Shown here in pieces: positions 1 through 9,587 of a stretch of 64,000 nt of DNA. The first letter of the stretch is position 1, and every line of letters begins with the position of its first letter. The DNA is taken from the NCBI GenBank assembly GCA_963082975.1, contig OY720344.1, forward strand, positions 3,893,580 through 3,957,579, written 5' to 3'. The stretch comes from Labia minor. Taxonomy: Eukaryota; Arthropoda; Insecta; Dermaptera; Spongiphoridae. The notes beneath the pieces are model-generated. The model worked only from the letters and a program-made list of their open reading frames with translations, was not told the DNA's origin and did no database searches. A program made the position numbers and the translations under genes.

Positions 1-1463
1 GGAAAGTAATTTAATTTAATTATAGCATTATAAATATTTGCAATAAAAATAAAGGCTATTTTGGGAAGTTCTTTTAATAATTTGCCTGAAATCAGATCAT
101 ATCCAGGAGATTTTTTATCTTTTATATTTTTAATTTCGTCAAGAACCTGCTCAAGTTTGATTTTTTTAAATCTATGGGGGTCCTTATGTAATTTACTAGT
201 TTTTATGATGATTTCATCACACTTGTATTTATTTTCATTTTCAGGGGGTTCATTGAACACATTAAATAAGTGCTTAGCAAAAATATCTACTTTTTCTTTC
301 TCACCTCTAGCCCATCCCTTAGAAGTTTTTATTGGTGGAATTTGGGTTTGGGGTCTTTTTAAGGTCTTAGTTGCCTTCCACAAAGAGTAATTGCTTTCTT
401 CCCCTGGACTAAGGTTACTTAAGTATTTCTGAATACCTTTTTCTTTTTCAATTTTTAATATTTTTTTTAAATTTTTTATACATTTATTTAGAGTTTTTTT
501 ATCCGTAGGGGACCTTGTCTTTTGCCATCTCTGTCTAGCTTTGCGTTTTTCATCTATTTTGTCCTTAATTAATTGAGAACAAAGGTTTTTTTGATTTTTA
601 ATATTTGCTATGGGGGTAGATTGCAGAGAAGCTTTTTGAATTATTTTTGTTAAGTTGTTTATATTATCCTCAATATCATGTTTGTCTTTTATACAAATAT
701 TGAGGTTTATATTTTTTGTTATTAAATTTCTATAGTGGTTCCAATTTGTATATCTATTGAAAAGGGGAACATTTTTTACTCTTTTATCTAATTGGGTTGA
801 TACAGTTAAAATTATAGGAGAGTGATCAGATGATAAATCCAAACTAGATTCAATATTTAAGCAATCAAGAGAAATACCTTTAAAAATACAAAAATCTAAT
901 AGATCAGGGGTTTTTTTTGGATCTGAAGGCCAGTAGGTTGGTTGACGAGTTGAAATTTCATTCAGATTTCTTTCTTGAATAGCTTGGTAAAGTTGCCTCC
1001 CTCTAGGTGTTGTCAATCTTGAGCCCCAATGGGTGTGCTTAGCGTTGAAATCTCCACCTGAGATGAATTTGTGGCCCAAGGTATTAAAAAACTGTTTAAA
1101 ATGTTCACACTCAATTTTAGTACCCGGCGGGCAGTAAACTGCAGATAGTGAAAGTTTCCCTAGCCATTCATCAATTTCAATTGTTGTTGCTTGAAGATGC
1201 TTTTCCGAATAGCTATTTAATTGATGGTGTTGAATATTTTTTTTAATTATAATAGCAGTTCCTCCTCTAGCTTTTCCATCCGGATGCTTAGTGTCATATA
1301 TATTGTATTGGGGTATTTTAATGTAGCTTCTATTAGTTAAATGTGTTTCACTTATGAGCATAATATCAATGTTGTTAATTATAAGAAATTTTTTGATTTC
1401 GAGTAAATGATTAAATAAACCATTTGCATTCCATATTACAATTTTAAGTGTTTTTCTATCCAT
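1..1463 (-). CDS. LINE ORF2: endonuclease plus N-terminal part of reverse transcriptase (partial)
   Basis: The frame is open for about 487 codons from the ATG at 1463 to the window edge. Residues 1-230 form an exonuclease-endonuclease-phosphatase domain that nicks target DNA for target-primed reverse transcription. Visible motifs are WNANG near residue 12, SETHL near 42, the GGDFNAKH metal/catalytic motif near 140, and SSDHSP near 215 with the catalytic His. Downstream is a basic linker (residues 240-330), then KSPGYDLISGKLLKELP, the entry of the RT domain. The start codon overlaps the ORF1 stop as TAATG, which fixes this start and suggests coupled termination-reinitiation. The RT catalytic FADD box lies outside the window. 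Endonuclease identity is very sure; the Jockey clade assignment is from gene order and ORF1 type. Confidence 0.9.
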   Translation of the reverse strand, partial: MDRKTLKIVIWNANGLFNHLLEIKKFLIINNIDIMLISETHLTNRSYIKIPQYNIYDTKHPDGKARGGTAIIIKKNIQHHQLNSYSEKHLQATTIEIDEWLGKLSLSAVYCPPGTKIECEHFKQFFNTLGHKFISGGDFNAKHTHWGSRLTTPRGRQLYQAIQERNLNEISTRQPTYWPSDPKKTPDLLDFCIFKGISLDCLNIESSLDLSSDHSPIILTVSTQLDKRVKNVPLFNRYTNWNHYRNLITKNINLNICIKDKHDIEDNINNLTKIIQKASLQSTPIANIKNQKNLCSQLIKDKIDEKRKARQRWQKTRSPTDKKTLNKCIKNLKKILKIEKEKGIQKYLSNLSPGEESNYSLWKATKTLKRPQTQIPPIKTSKGWARGEKEKVDIFAKHLFNVFNEPPENENKYKCDEIIIKTSKLHKDPHRFKKIKLEQVLDEIKNIKDKKSPGYDLISGKLLKELPKIAFIFIANIYNAIIKLNYF

Positions 1464-2956
1464 TATGCCATTTTAGTTACAAGAACTGTTAGAATATCTA
1501 ACATTTTGTCCATTTTAACCATCATTTTAAGCATAAAATCTTCAAGTTTATGTAAATTTGATTCTTGAACATTTACTGGTGTAGGTTTCTCTTTAGTCCA
1601 TACATTTTGTACTGGTGGAACACTCTCAATGGTCTCATTTTTGGAATTGGGGGATATTTTCTCTTTTGGTTGTTGAGATACCTTTATCCTCAAAGGTGGA
1701 AACTGTTTATTTTTTAACTCTTGATATATTGTACATCCTTTATAACTTGCTGGATGGTTTTCGCCGCAGTTAGCACATAAAGGAGTTGTATTGTTATCCT
1801 TAATTTTGCAGTCTTTTGTTAAATGTGCCATAGCACATTTCACACATTTGGGTTTTCTTGCACAAAAATTTTTTGTGTGGCCAAAAAGTTGACAATTAAA
1901 ACATTGAGGAATTTCTCTTTTAGGATATGGTGGTTCAAATGTGACAATTGTATTAAGGATATTTTTAATATTGTATATTTCTTTATTACTAGGTTTAGGT
2001 TTAAGGTCTATGAAGAATAAAGGTAGAGGGTTTTTATTTTTATTTTTTATATTGTGTATATTTATTACATCATGTCCATGATTTAGTAGTGCCTCTTTAA
2101 TATCTTCGGCAGGCATTGAATGATGCATGTTCCTTAATACAACTTTAAAAGGCCTATCTTTTTTTAGCTGATATGTATGGAATTGAGTGTTTTTAGATTC
2201 CAACTCTTTAACAATTGATGTATAGATGTGAGGTTCATATGGTTGGATCTTGACCTCATTTTCCTTCAAACATTTTATATTAAAACAATTTGGTCCCATT
2301 TTATTTAATAGATTCATTAGCGGTTGGATATTTTCAACTCCCGCTACAAAGATCGGAGGAGGTTTTACTGCTTTTTCAGTTGTTTTTTTATTTATAGTTT
2401 CAACCTGAAGATTTTCAAAACGATTTGCTGTTTTTACGTTTGGATTGTTTAACCAATATGATTCAGTAGTTTGCTGTTTAACATTTCTATTATTAGATTT
2501 TTCAAAATTGTCCTCTTTATTTTGTAAATTTTCAGGAGAATAAAAAGTTTTCCTTTTTTTATTCCCATGTCTATTTACCGTTGACCATCCTATTTCATTT
2601 TCCAATTCCTCTTCGTCCGTGAGATATACAATTGCATTGTCGGAAGTTTTCAAATTTTGCAATTTAGTGTCTACTTCCTGTTTATCAGATGTAATTTCAG
2701 GGCAAGGATTTCCTAAGATCTTGCTTTTTATTTCTTGAAGATCTTTGGTGAGGTTTTTTATCACCTCTTTTAAATGACTATTTTCATTTTTTAAAATTTC
2801 ATTTTCAGATAATGTTTCTAATTCATTATTTGAATTTTCAGTGATTTCCCTATTTACATCCTTCTTACACACATCTTCTATTTGAGATTTGAGCGGCGGG
2901 GTTCTCTGTAATTTTGTCCCTTGGAAAGGGTTTATTGACTCCTTATCCAAGTTCAT
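1463..2956 (-). CDS. LINE ORF1: gag-like nucleic-acid chaperone with three zinc knuckles
   Basis: The 497-aa protein would coat the retrotransposon RNA in a cytoplasmic ribonucleoprotein. In order: a charged N-terminus; a predicted coiled coil at about residues 45-80 (leucine/isoleucine heptads); a hydrophilic linker; an RRM-like/PRE_C2HC-type region at about 265-345 starting near RPFKVVLRNMHHS; then three Cys-His knuckles, CFNCQLFGHTKNFC (352-365, CX2CX4HX4C), CVKCAMAHLTKDC (371-383, CX2CX3HX4C) and CANC..H..C (394-408). A second amphipathic helix rich in Met and Leu closes the C-terminus. The layout is the usual one for Jockey-type ORF1. The frame is intact, and its stop codon shares one base with the ORF2 ATG. 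Confidence 0.88.
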   Translation of the reverse strand: MNLDKESINPFQGTKLQRTPPLKSQIEDVCKKDVNREITENSNNELETLSENEILKNENSHLKEVIKNLTKDLQEIKSKILGNPCPEITSDKQEVDTKLQNLKTSDNAIVYLTDEEELENEIGWSTVNRHGNKKRKTFYSPENLQNKEDNFEKSNNRNVKQQTTESYWLNNPNVKTANRFENLQVETINKKTTEKAVKPPPIFVAGVENIQPLMNLLNKMGPNCFNIKCLKENEVKIQPYEPHIYTSIVKELESKNTQFHTYQLKKDRPFKVVLRNMHHSMPAEDIKEALLNHGHDVINIHNIKNKNKNPLPLFFIDLKPKPSNKEIYNIKNILNTIVTFEPPYPKREIPQCFNCQLFGHTKNFCARKPKCVKCAMAHLTKDCKIKDNNTTPLCANCGENHPASYKGCTIYQELKNKQFPPLRIKVSQQPKEKISPNSKNETIESVPPVQNVWTKEKPTPVNVQESNLHKLEDFMLKMMVKMDKMLDILTVLVTKMA

Positions 2957-3540
2957 GCCGACTCATATTATAATAAAATAGAAACAATAATTATTCCTAT
3001 AATCTATTTAATTAACTATTTACTTATTGTAAAAAAAAAACAAAAATATACAAATATATACATTTATATTTATAAAAGGTGTGTACAAGGGAAGGATATG
3101 GGGGGGAGGTGAGAGGATAAATTTTCTTCACACAGCCCTGGCTCTTTGGTGTGACTGACCTTAGGAGATAAAGCCTTGGAAAAATTAAAGATAATTTAAA
3201 ATTAAAAATAAATAAAATCTTTAACTAGGATTTTGGATAAGGCGATTTAAGGATAAAAATCTAAAATAAGAAAGTATTTAACTAACAATCCTATTATTTA
3301 GCAAGAAAATTATAGAAAAAATACATAAAATTATATAAAATTTTTATAAAAACACAACAAAATTGTCAAAATTTGACAATTCAGTTTGTTTAATTTAAGT
3401 AAATATACATATATACATGCGTAGTGAATCAGATCTCACCAAAATTGGCAGACTTGAAACAAAAAAAAGCTAGAAGGTCCCACAAATCCACTTCGGGAGC
3501 AGGAATCCGATTTAACACATCCAATCTATTCGAGAGCTAC

Positions 3541-3550
3541 TCACTGAATG
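3541..3550 (-). promoter_or_regulatory. Candidate internal-promoter initiator of the LINE
   Basis: The minus strand reads CATTCAGTGA, containing the arthropod initiator TCAGT. Jockey-group LINEs start transcription at such an initiator at their own first base. No convincing downstream promoter element was seen at the expected +28 spacing, so this is only a suggestion for the 5' end. Confidence 0.2.
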
Positions 3551-3637
3551 AATTCTATAAATAAGAAAAGACTTTTTCTATACATCGATACATACATAGA
3601 ATATACCTCAATCAATCTCATTCACTCTAAATTGATG

Positions 3638-3671
<34 letters not shown>

Positions 3672-3721
3672 TTACTTGGTCCACCGAGATGCCTTTCAAT
3701 AATACTTTTTTTAAAAAAAAA
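3551..3721. repeat. AT-rich flank with (ATA)n microsatellite
   Basis: A run of about ten ATA/AAT units lies at 3634-3668. The rest is plain AT-rich sequence. AATACTTTT at 3701-3709 recurs at 3968-3976 and is the likely target duplication of the SINE between them. Confidence 0.6.
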
Positions 3722-3964
3722 CCTCTGACTTTGTAAGTCCTACACAAGGACAACGCCTATCAAGTCGGTTATATCAATGACCTTGATTTTCTTGATCGGA
3801 GGTGCTATCAAGTAGCTTTTCCCCAAGGTTGTTCCCGGAGGCTGGGTTGACTCCGTCCTATAGACCCCAGCTAGGGAAATTCCCTTGCCAGGCCCGGGAC
3901 TTGAACCCGGGACTATGGGAATGGGAGGCAGGTTCGCTACCCACACACCCAATGACGCCTTCTT
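3722..3964 (-). mobile_element. tRNA-derived SINE, copy A
   Basis: On the minus strand the copy begins with GGCGTCATTGGGTGTGTGGG and carries a perfect pol III B box GGTTCAAGTCC (3897-3907) inside a tRNA-like stem CCGGG/CCCGG. It ends in CAAAGTCAGAGG followed by a T-rich tail. Compared with other copies it lacks about 45 bases between CAATGA and CCTTGAT. AATACTTTT flanks both sides. The family recurs at 8785, 29224, 34067, 48768, 60214 and 61187. The short open frame across it is a by-product of the repeat, not a gene. Confidence 0.8.
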
Positions 3965-3976
3965 CACAATACTTTT

Positions 3977-4329
3977 AATAAATATTTTTTTAAAAACATG
4001 CGAATATTGTTTTAAAAATATGGATAAGGGTTGTCTGGGAATACGATATTAAGAAATTGGCTGGGGCATTTATAATGAATATCCTTCTTTCTTATCATTC
4101 TAATCTTTTCTTATTTCTCCTCCCTCTCTCTCCCTCGCCTATTTATACCTACATAGAAAATATCAATCAATTTAATTTTGAAAAGTCATGGATGATGTCT
4201 TGATTTTCTATTATCTATTAAAAAAAGAATAAATTGTTTTCAAAGATCATATACCTAAAACATGTTGACAATTTTCAAGTTCAGAAAGTCATCGATTTAT
4301 CATATACAATTTAAATTTTATTTTTAATA
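3977..4329. other. AT-rich spacer with a CT-rich tract
   Basis: A pyrimidine tract (CTCCCTCTCTCTCCCTCGCC type) lies at about 4118-4140. Nothing else recognisable was seen. Confidence 0.4.
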
Positions 4330-4805
4330 TCATAATACAGTGGTTCTTAAACTGTGGTCCGCGGACCCCTGGGGGTCCGCGAAGCCTTTACTGGGGGTCC
4401 GCGGTCCTCGGAAAAAAATCATCGTAAAAATATATACATATATAAATATTTAAAGTTCATTGTTTAACTATATCCTCCTAGAGAATTACGGCTATAATTT
4501 AATACTATTAATAATACTATTTTATTTTATTAAATTGATAATTATGTCAATTAATTTTTTGTGAATAAATAAACATATATAAAAAACTATATATAAAATT
4601 TGAATTTTCATCCATTCATTCATTTAAAATCATTTTTCGATTGTTCCTTTAAAATAACCCCTCTTAGGGGCTCGGAAGGGGAGGCATATAAGGGAATTTT
4701 CTTTCACTTTGTTATTGGGGAAAACCAGGGGAGGGGACAGTCTTACCCGGAAAAACCCAAATTGTCAGCGTCCACTCTGGGGTTTTAAACAGTTTTAAAG
4801 CAAAT

Positions 4806-4915
4806 GTTAATTATAAGTTCATTTCTCAACGAGTTGTATCTTTAAATTATTTTTATTAATGTTAATTATAAGTTAATTTCTCAACGAGTTGTATCTTTAA
4901 ATTATTTTTATTAAT
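4806..4915. repeat. 55-bp tandem duplication in the hAT-1 leader
   Basis: GTTAATTATAAGTT...CAACGAGTTGTATC... occurs twice in a row (4806 and 4861) with a single visible mismatch. It lies between the left terminus and the transposase ORF. Confidence 0.8.
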
Positions 4916-5100
4916 TTAATTAATTATAATTAAATTATAGCTAATAATAGTTTATTATAGCTAATAATTTTTTTTAATTTTTAGTGTAATTTGCATGATC
5001 ATTATTTTATAAAAACACTAAACACATTTTGCAATTTCCCAGAAAGGCTGTTTTTGAGAGTAAGTATAAGTTAGTTTTATGAATAAAAAATATTTATTTT

Positions 5101-5189
5101 AATAATATTTTAGAATCAAATTACGAAATTAATAATATTTTAGAATCAAATTACGAAATTAATAATATTTTAGAATCAAATTACGAAAT
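5101..5189. repeat. 30-bp unit repeated three times in the hAT-1 leader
   Basis: AATAATATTTTAGAATCAAA plus TTACGAAATT is repeated three times head to tail without spacers, the third copy one base short. Subterminal repeats of this kind can act as transposase binding sites in hAT elements; that role here is inference. Confidence 0.85.
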
Positions 5190-5210
5190 ATATTTATTAT
5201 ATAAATTAAT

Positions 5211-5390
5211 ATTCATTTAAAATGATATTAAATCATTTATTTAAAATGATTTAAAACATTTATTAAAATGATTTAAAACATTCATTTAAAATGATATTAA
5301 AACATTCATTTAAAATCATATTAAAACATAGCTAGTAAATAATAATTCGTTATATTTATATTATATTTATATTATATTTATATTATTGTA
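5211..5390. repeat. Imperfect ATTTAAAATGATATTAAA repeats before the hAT-1 ORF
   Basis: Five or so variants of CATTTAAAATGATATTAAAA are followed by three copies of a TATATTTATAT unit, ending about 30 bases before the transposase start codon. The tract probably serves as leader or promoter. Confidence 0.6.
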
Positions 5391-5418
5391 GTTCAATGTT
5401 AATAAATTACTCCATAAA

Positions 5419-7278
5419 ATGGATCGTTGGCTACAAACTGGTTCAACACAGAAACGGAAAGAATCAGATGATGAGGCATCAACAGCAAACTCTACCAAGA
5501 AACGCAAAACTAGAAAATATTCGGATGATTATTTATCATTTGGATTTACTTATATTTGCAACAATGATGTGGAAAGACCAGTCTGCGTTCTATGTCAGGA
5601 AAGTTTATCCAATGAAAGTATGAAACCTGCTAATCTCAGACGTCATTTACAAACAAAGCACAGCGAGCATGTTAGTAAGTCTATCGAATTTTTTAAAATG
5701 AAAAAAGAAGAACTTAATTCAAGTCAGAAATTGATGGTAAAGACGGGATCTGGTGGTATGAGTAAGAAAGCAGTAATGGCATCATATGAAGTAGCTCTAC
5801 TTATTGCTAAAGCAGGAAAGCCGCATAATATAGCAGAGCAATTAATTCTTCCTGCTACAAAAGTAATTACAAATATAATGTTAGGAACTAAAGCAGCAAA
5901 CGATATAAATTTGATTTCATTATCAAATGATACGGTTAAGAATAGGATTGAAGACATGTCATGTAATATAAAAGAAGAATTAATATCGAGAGTGCGCAAA
6001 AGTCACTATTACTCATTACAATTGGATGAAAGTACTGATGTCACTAATAATGCCAATTTGTTAGCTTTCATTAGATATGAGTTTGAAAATCAAATACAAG
6101 AAGATGTATTGTTTTGTGATTCACTACCTTCACGAACGACAGCTAATGACATATTTAACAGTTTGAATAATTTTATAACCGAAAATGAAATAGAGTGGCC
6201 AAAATGTGTTGGAATTTGCACTGTTGGTGCTCGTGCAATGTCAGGTACAAGAACTGGATTGATTGCTCTTATTAAAAATGTTGCGCCTCAGGTTGTTTGG
6301 AATCATTGCTGCATTCACAGAGAATCATTAGCAGCCAAAAATATGTCACCAGATTTGAAAAGAACATTAGACGAAGTAGTTAAAATTGTCAATTTCATTA
6401 AGGCTCGACCACTTAATTCCAGAGTTTTTAAAATTTTGTGTGAGGAAATGGGTAGTCAACATACACATTTATTATTACATACAGATGTACGTTGGTTGTC
6501 CCGCGGGAAAGTACTCATTCGCCTTTTTGAGCTTCGAGATGAAATACGATTGTTTTTAATAGATGCGCATTTTGAACTGACCGAATGTTTCAATGATTTT
6601 ATCTGGTTAGCTAAGGTGGCTTACTTGACTGATATTTTTACAAAATTGAACGAACTTAATTTGAGCCTGCAAGGTACTGTTGTAAATATATTTAAAGTTG
6701 AAGATAAAATAGAAGCAATGATTAAAAAAATCGACTTGTGGTCGAAACGCATCCAGAACGGTGTATATGAGTCTTTTCCAACTCTCAATGATTTCATAGA
6801 AAGCTCCAGTGAAAAATTGCTTAATCAAACGCGTCAATTATTTGTTGAACATTTAATTACTTTGAAAAGCAACTTCAGGAAGTATTTTTCTACTCCTGAT
6901 CCTTGCAATAACTGGATCAGAGATCCATTTAATATGGAAATTACAAATGCTAAACATTTATCTGCACCTGAACAAGATATTCTCGTGGAATTATCATGTG
7001 ATACAACTTATAAACTAAAATTTAACAAAACTGAATTGAGCAACTTTTGGTTACTTCTCAGGTCAGATTATCCTGCGCTTGCAAATAAAGCACTTCAACA
7101 CTTGATTCCATTCTGCACAACATATTTATGCGAACAAGCTTTTTCGGTACTATTTTATATTAAGTCTAAATATAGAAACAAATTAAATGTAGAGCCGGAT
7201 CTTAGATTAAAAGTTTCCAATATTAAGCCAGATATTGAGATTCTTGTTTCAAGAAAACAACTGCATACATCTCATTAA
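5419..7278 (+). CDS. hAT transposase, 619 aa, second catalytic Asp replaced by Val
   Basis: This is the DDE-type enzyme that cuts the hAT-1 ends and inserts at 8-bp targets. Residues 35-85 are a BED zinc finger (C56, C59, H76, H81). The RNase-H-like core begins near 195 with LDESTD, catalytic D203. The next motif reads GICTVGARAMSG; the family, and the sister element at 51006, have TDG, so V269 (codon GTT, 6223-6225) sits where the second catalytic Asp belongs. The C-terminal dimerisation region carries the CEQAFS motif with E572. There is one uninterrupted frame. The start MDRWLQTGS matches the sister's MDKFLFGKQS. The protein should be able to bind DNA but is probably catalytically dead. 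Host-domesticated relatives are ZBED5/FAM200-type proteins. Confidence 0.92.
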   Translation: MDRWLQTGSTQKRKESDDEASTANSTKKRKTRKYSDDYLSFGFTYICNNDVERPVCVLCQESLSNESMKPANLRRHLQTKHSEHVSKSIEFFKMKKEELNSSQKLMVKTGSGGMSKKAVMASYEVALLIAKAGKPHNIAEQLILPATKVITNIMLGTKAANDINLISLSNDTVKNRIEDMSCNIKEELISRVRKSHYYSLQLDESTDVTNNANLLAFIRYEFENQIQEDVLFCDSLPSRTTANDIFNSLNNFITENEIEWPKCVGICTVGARAMSGTRTGLIALIKNVAPQVVWNHCCIHRESLAAKNMSPDLKRTLDEVVKIVNFIKARPLNSRVFKILCEEMGSQHTHLLLHTDVRWLSRGKVLIRLFELRDEIRLFLIDAHFELTECFNDFIWLAKVAYLTDIFTKLNELNLSLQGTVVNIFKVEDKIEAMIKKIDLWSKRIQNGVYESFPTLNDFIESSSEKLLNQTRQLFVEHLITLKSNFRKYFSTPDPCNNWIRDPFNMEITNAKHLSAPEQDILVELSCDTTYKLKFNKTELSNFWLLLRSDYPALANKALQHLIPFCTTYLCEQAFSVLFYIKSKYRNKLNVEPDLRLKVSNIKPDIEILVSRKQLHTSH

Positions 7279-7672
7279 ATATGTAAGTTATATTTAATGA
7301 GATAGATGCAGTTATTTTTTAAAATATTTCTTATTTAATATTTTCTGAAAAAAATTATAAAATATTTATATGAATTTAATGTAAGTACCCATTATAATTT
7401 GTGAGATTTGTTGCTATGACAATGTTTGTATTTTCTTTCTTCAATATTATAATTTCTAATAAAATGTGTTCTACAATATGCAAAAAAATCGTTATTCACC
7501 AATCACTGTTAGAAATATTCATCATATATCCTTGTCCTTATGAGATCGTAAGCCAGAAATTAATTAATAAAATGACGTAAAGTACCTAAAGTTGTGATGG
7601 GGGTCCGTCAAAAAAAATTTTTTCAAGTGGGGGTCCGTGGAGTACATAAGTTTAAGAACCTATGTCATAATA

Positions 7673-7916
7673 GAAATAATATATAATTAATAGTTTCTAT
7701 AATAATAATTTTTCGTTCGTAATAATCTTAACGATGCTAACTTCTGGAAAGTTAAATGAATATCAAAGATAATCCTTATTAAATATCAAATAAATAATTA
7801 ATATCAACATAAATGTTAATAATAATAATAATAATAATAGAATAAATAAATTCCAAAGTCACCTTGAATCATTGTAATGTTTTGTTTTGAATATTCATTG
7901 ACACTTGTTTTGTTTT
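7673..7916. other. AT-rich spacer with (AAT)n
   Basis: About seven AAT units lie at 7819-7839. No gene was seen. Confidence 0.5.
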
Positions 7917-8502
7917 TACTATCTCGCCAGAGATAATATTGCGATCACGAAAATTTTCAATGTCGAGATTTTGATGTTTTTATACGTTTTGAAGGTTCCT
8001 GAATCATTTTCACTAAGGTTGAGAAAAATGTCTGTGTGCGTGTGTGTGAATGTATGTGTGTATGTATGTAGACAAGATTATGCAAAAACGGTTGGAGCTA
8101 GAATCATGAAATTTGGTAAACGGGCATTATTCAACATTCGTAGTTTTTTATCAACTTTTGAGAAATGTAGCTCAACCGGAAGAGGGTCATTACCTACAAC
8201 GTTTTGATTTTTTTTCCTCTAAAGTGACCGTAAATAGTTTTTCACATGATAAAAAATTGTATAAAACTGCTATATATAGGATTTCAGCTTGATGGAATCG
8301 CTGAAAGTACCGGAATTAATTTTTTTACACTGCACGTGACGTAGTGCCATCAACAAAGATCCAAACATGCGATCGTTTAATAAATATTATTTATTAATTT
8401 TATTTTATTTAATTTATAATTAATTAAATTTAATTTAAATATAATATATTATATTATTTAATCCAATTCACATTGCGAGATAGTCGAGTGGAGACACTCC
8501 AG
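7917..8502 (-). mobile_element. R-family repeat, copy R1 (Helentron-like), full length
   Basis: Read on the minus strand the family starts CTGGAGTGTCTCCACTCGAC, a small hairpin followed by ACTATCTCGC. It ends with ACTATCTC-TGGC-GAGATAGT, a terminal hairpin whose right arm repeats the left-end motif inverted. A (CATA/CA)n tract and the segment AAACCGTTTTTGCG lie inside. A subterminal inverted repeat plus 3' stem-loop plus internal microsatellite resembles non-autonomous Helentrons (HINE/DINE type). Other copies are at 18072, 27708, 31195 and 39369, with partial copies at 42670, 55637 and 57050. Confidence 0.7.
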
Positions 8503-8585
8503 CTCATTTCTTCTTCTTTTCTCGGAGATCCTTAAAAATAGATTCTTCGACTCATAAACTTTAGTACATATGTGAATTTCATTAA

Positions 8586-8625
8586 AAGTGTGCCGTGGTA
8601 AAAACCAAAAGGTTGCGAATCACTG
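8586..8625 (+). mobile_element. Solitary right end of a hAT element
   Basis: GTGTGCCGTGG...GGTTGCGAATCACTG resembles the right terminus of the hAT element ending at 53083. No matching left end was found, because repeat R1 occupies the expected interior. Confidence 0.45.
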
Positions 8626-8771
8626 TTATAAATACTTAACTTTTTTTAAATTTTTTTAAGAAATTGAAAAATATATATATAAACATACAAGAAAATTATT
8701 TCACTACAATTCATTCAATCATAAAATCCATTTTACATTAAATTAACAAATTGTAAATAATAATTAATTAT
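8626..8771. other. AT-rich spacer
   Basis: Nothing recognisable was seen. Confidence 0.4.
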
Positions 8772-8784
8772 TTAATTCTTTACT

Positions 8785-9055
8785 CTGACTTTGTACGTCC
8801 TACGCAAGGACAACACCTTTCATGTCGGTTATATAAATGAGGTAGTGTTCTATGATCAGTAGAACGGGTCCTCTCCACCTTTACCTTGATTTTCTTGTAT
8901 CCAGTAGCGTTTCCCCAATGTTGTTCCCGGAGGCTGGGTTGTCTCCGTCCCATAGAGCCCAGCTAGGGAAATTTCCTTGCCAGGCCCGGGACTTGAAACC
9001 GGGACCATGTGAATGGGAGGTAGATTCGCTACCAGCACACCCAATGGCGCCTTCA
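8785..9055 (-). mobile_element. tRNA-derived SINE, copy B, full length
   Basis: This full-length copy of the SINE is flanked by a perfect 13-bp duplication TTAATTCTTTACT (8772-8784 and 9056-9068), which proves retroposition. The B box has one extra base (GGTTTCAAGTCC). The minus-strand end is GTACAAAGTCAGAG directly against the duplication, without a long tail. Confidence 0.88.
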
Positions 9056-9068
9056 TTAATTCTTTACT

Positions 9069-9292
9069 AGGATTCGTTTTATAATATTTTAATTTTCTTT
9101 TCTTAAATAATATAATATAAATATACTAATTTTTGTTGACATACTTACCTAATGATAAAAAATTAAAAATACTATGTGAAAAAAAACAAACAAATCATTG
9201 ATGTTGTCTAATTTCAATTTCTCCAAGTGAAGGATGTGTTGTCTTGATTTTCAATTATATATATATATATATATAGTTACAATTGAGATTTA

Positions 9293-9323
<31 letters not shown>

Positions 9324-9333
9324 TTCCTCACTC

Positions 9334-9371
<38 letters not shown>
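9069..9371. repeat. AT-rich flank with long (TA)n tracts
   Basis: (TA)n runs lie at about 9255-9275, 9304-9323 and 9343-9371, separated by TTTA/ATTT repeats. Confidence 0.8.
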
Positions 9372-9556
9372 CTCTTCTTTACTTCAATTCCCTTCTATTT
9401 ATTTCGTTGTGAAGAGAGAGATAAATTGTGACCAAAGGGAACGCGCGACGGCAACAAGCAGCCTCTCTTTCTCTTTCTCTCTCTTTCCCTTTTTCTTTCG
9501 CTCTCTCCTCTCCATGAATCCGAGGAGTGGTTGGTATTTCCTTGAAGCGTTGTCGA

Positions 9557-9587
<31 letters not shown>

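Larger units (their letters stand above)
1..3550 (-). mobile_element. Jockey-like non-LTR retrotransposon, 3' part beyond the window
   Basis: Two consecutive minus-strand ORFs encode a zinc-knuckle ORF1 protein and an ORF2 with apurinic-type endonuclease followed by the start of reverse transcriptase, the organisation of Jockey/I-superclade LINEs. Both frames are open throughout the visible part, so the copy looks young. The 5' untranslated region is about 580 bases (2957-3540), AT-rich, with a G-run near 3100. No stop appears in ORF2 before the window edge, so the 3' end, tail and target duplication cannot be judged. The 5' boundary is inferred from an initiator-like CATTCAGTGA at 3541-3550 and is uncertain. 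Confidence 0.85.
4338..7664 (+). mobile_element. Complete hAT transposon (hAT-1), ZBED5/Buster-like
   Basis: The left end starts CAGTGGTTCTTAAACT and the right end, read inward, CATAGGTTCTTAAACT. Both continue into GGTCCGC/GGACCCC blocks. The element is bounded by a perfect 8-bp duplication TCATAATA (4330-4337 and 7665-7672), the hAT signature. It carries one long transposase ORF without introns. Its 5' leader holds three sets of tandem repeats. Only a few mismatches separate the two ends and the ORF is intact, so insertion was fairly recent. Confidence 0.95.

Noticed and set aside
3890..3964. A tRNA gene at the SINE head
   Set aside because: The B box and a stem are present, but no full cloverleaf with anticodon and acceptor arms could be drawn, and the segment recurs as the 5' part of a repeat.
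3740..3967. Open minus-strand frame of 75 codons (similar frames at 8856-9056 and 29276-29473)
   Set aside because: The frames coincide with SINE copies and are disrupted differently in each copy; the repeat is RNA-derived, not protein coding.
5101..5189. CRISPR-like 30-bp direct repeats
   Set aside because: The units are contiguous with no spacers, only three, inside a eukaryotic transposon.
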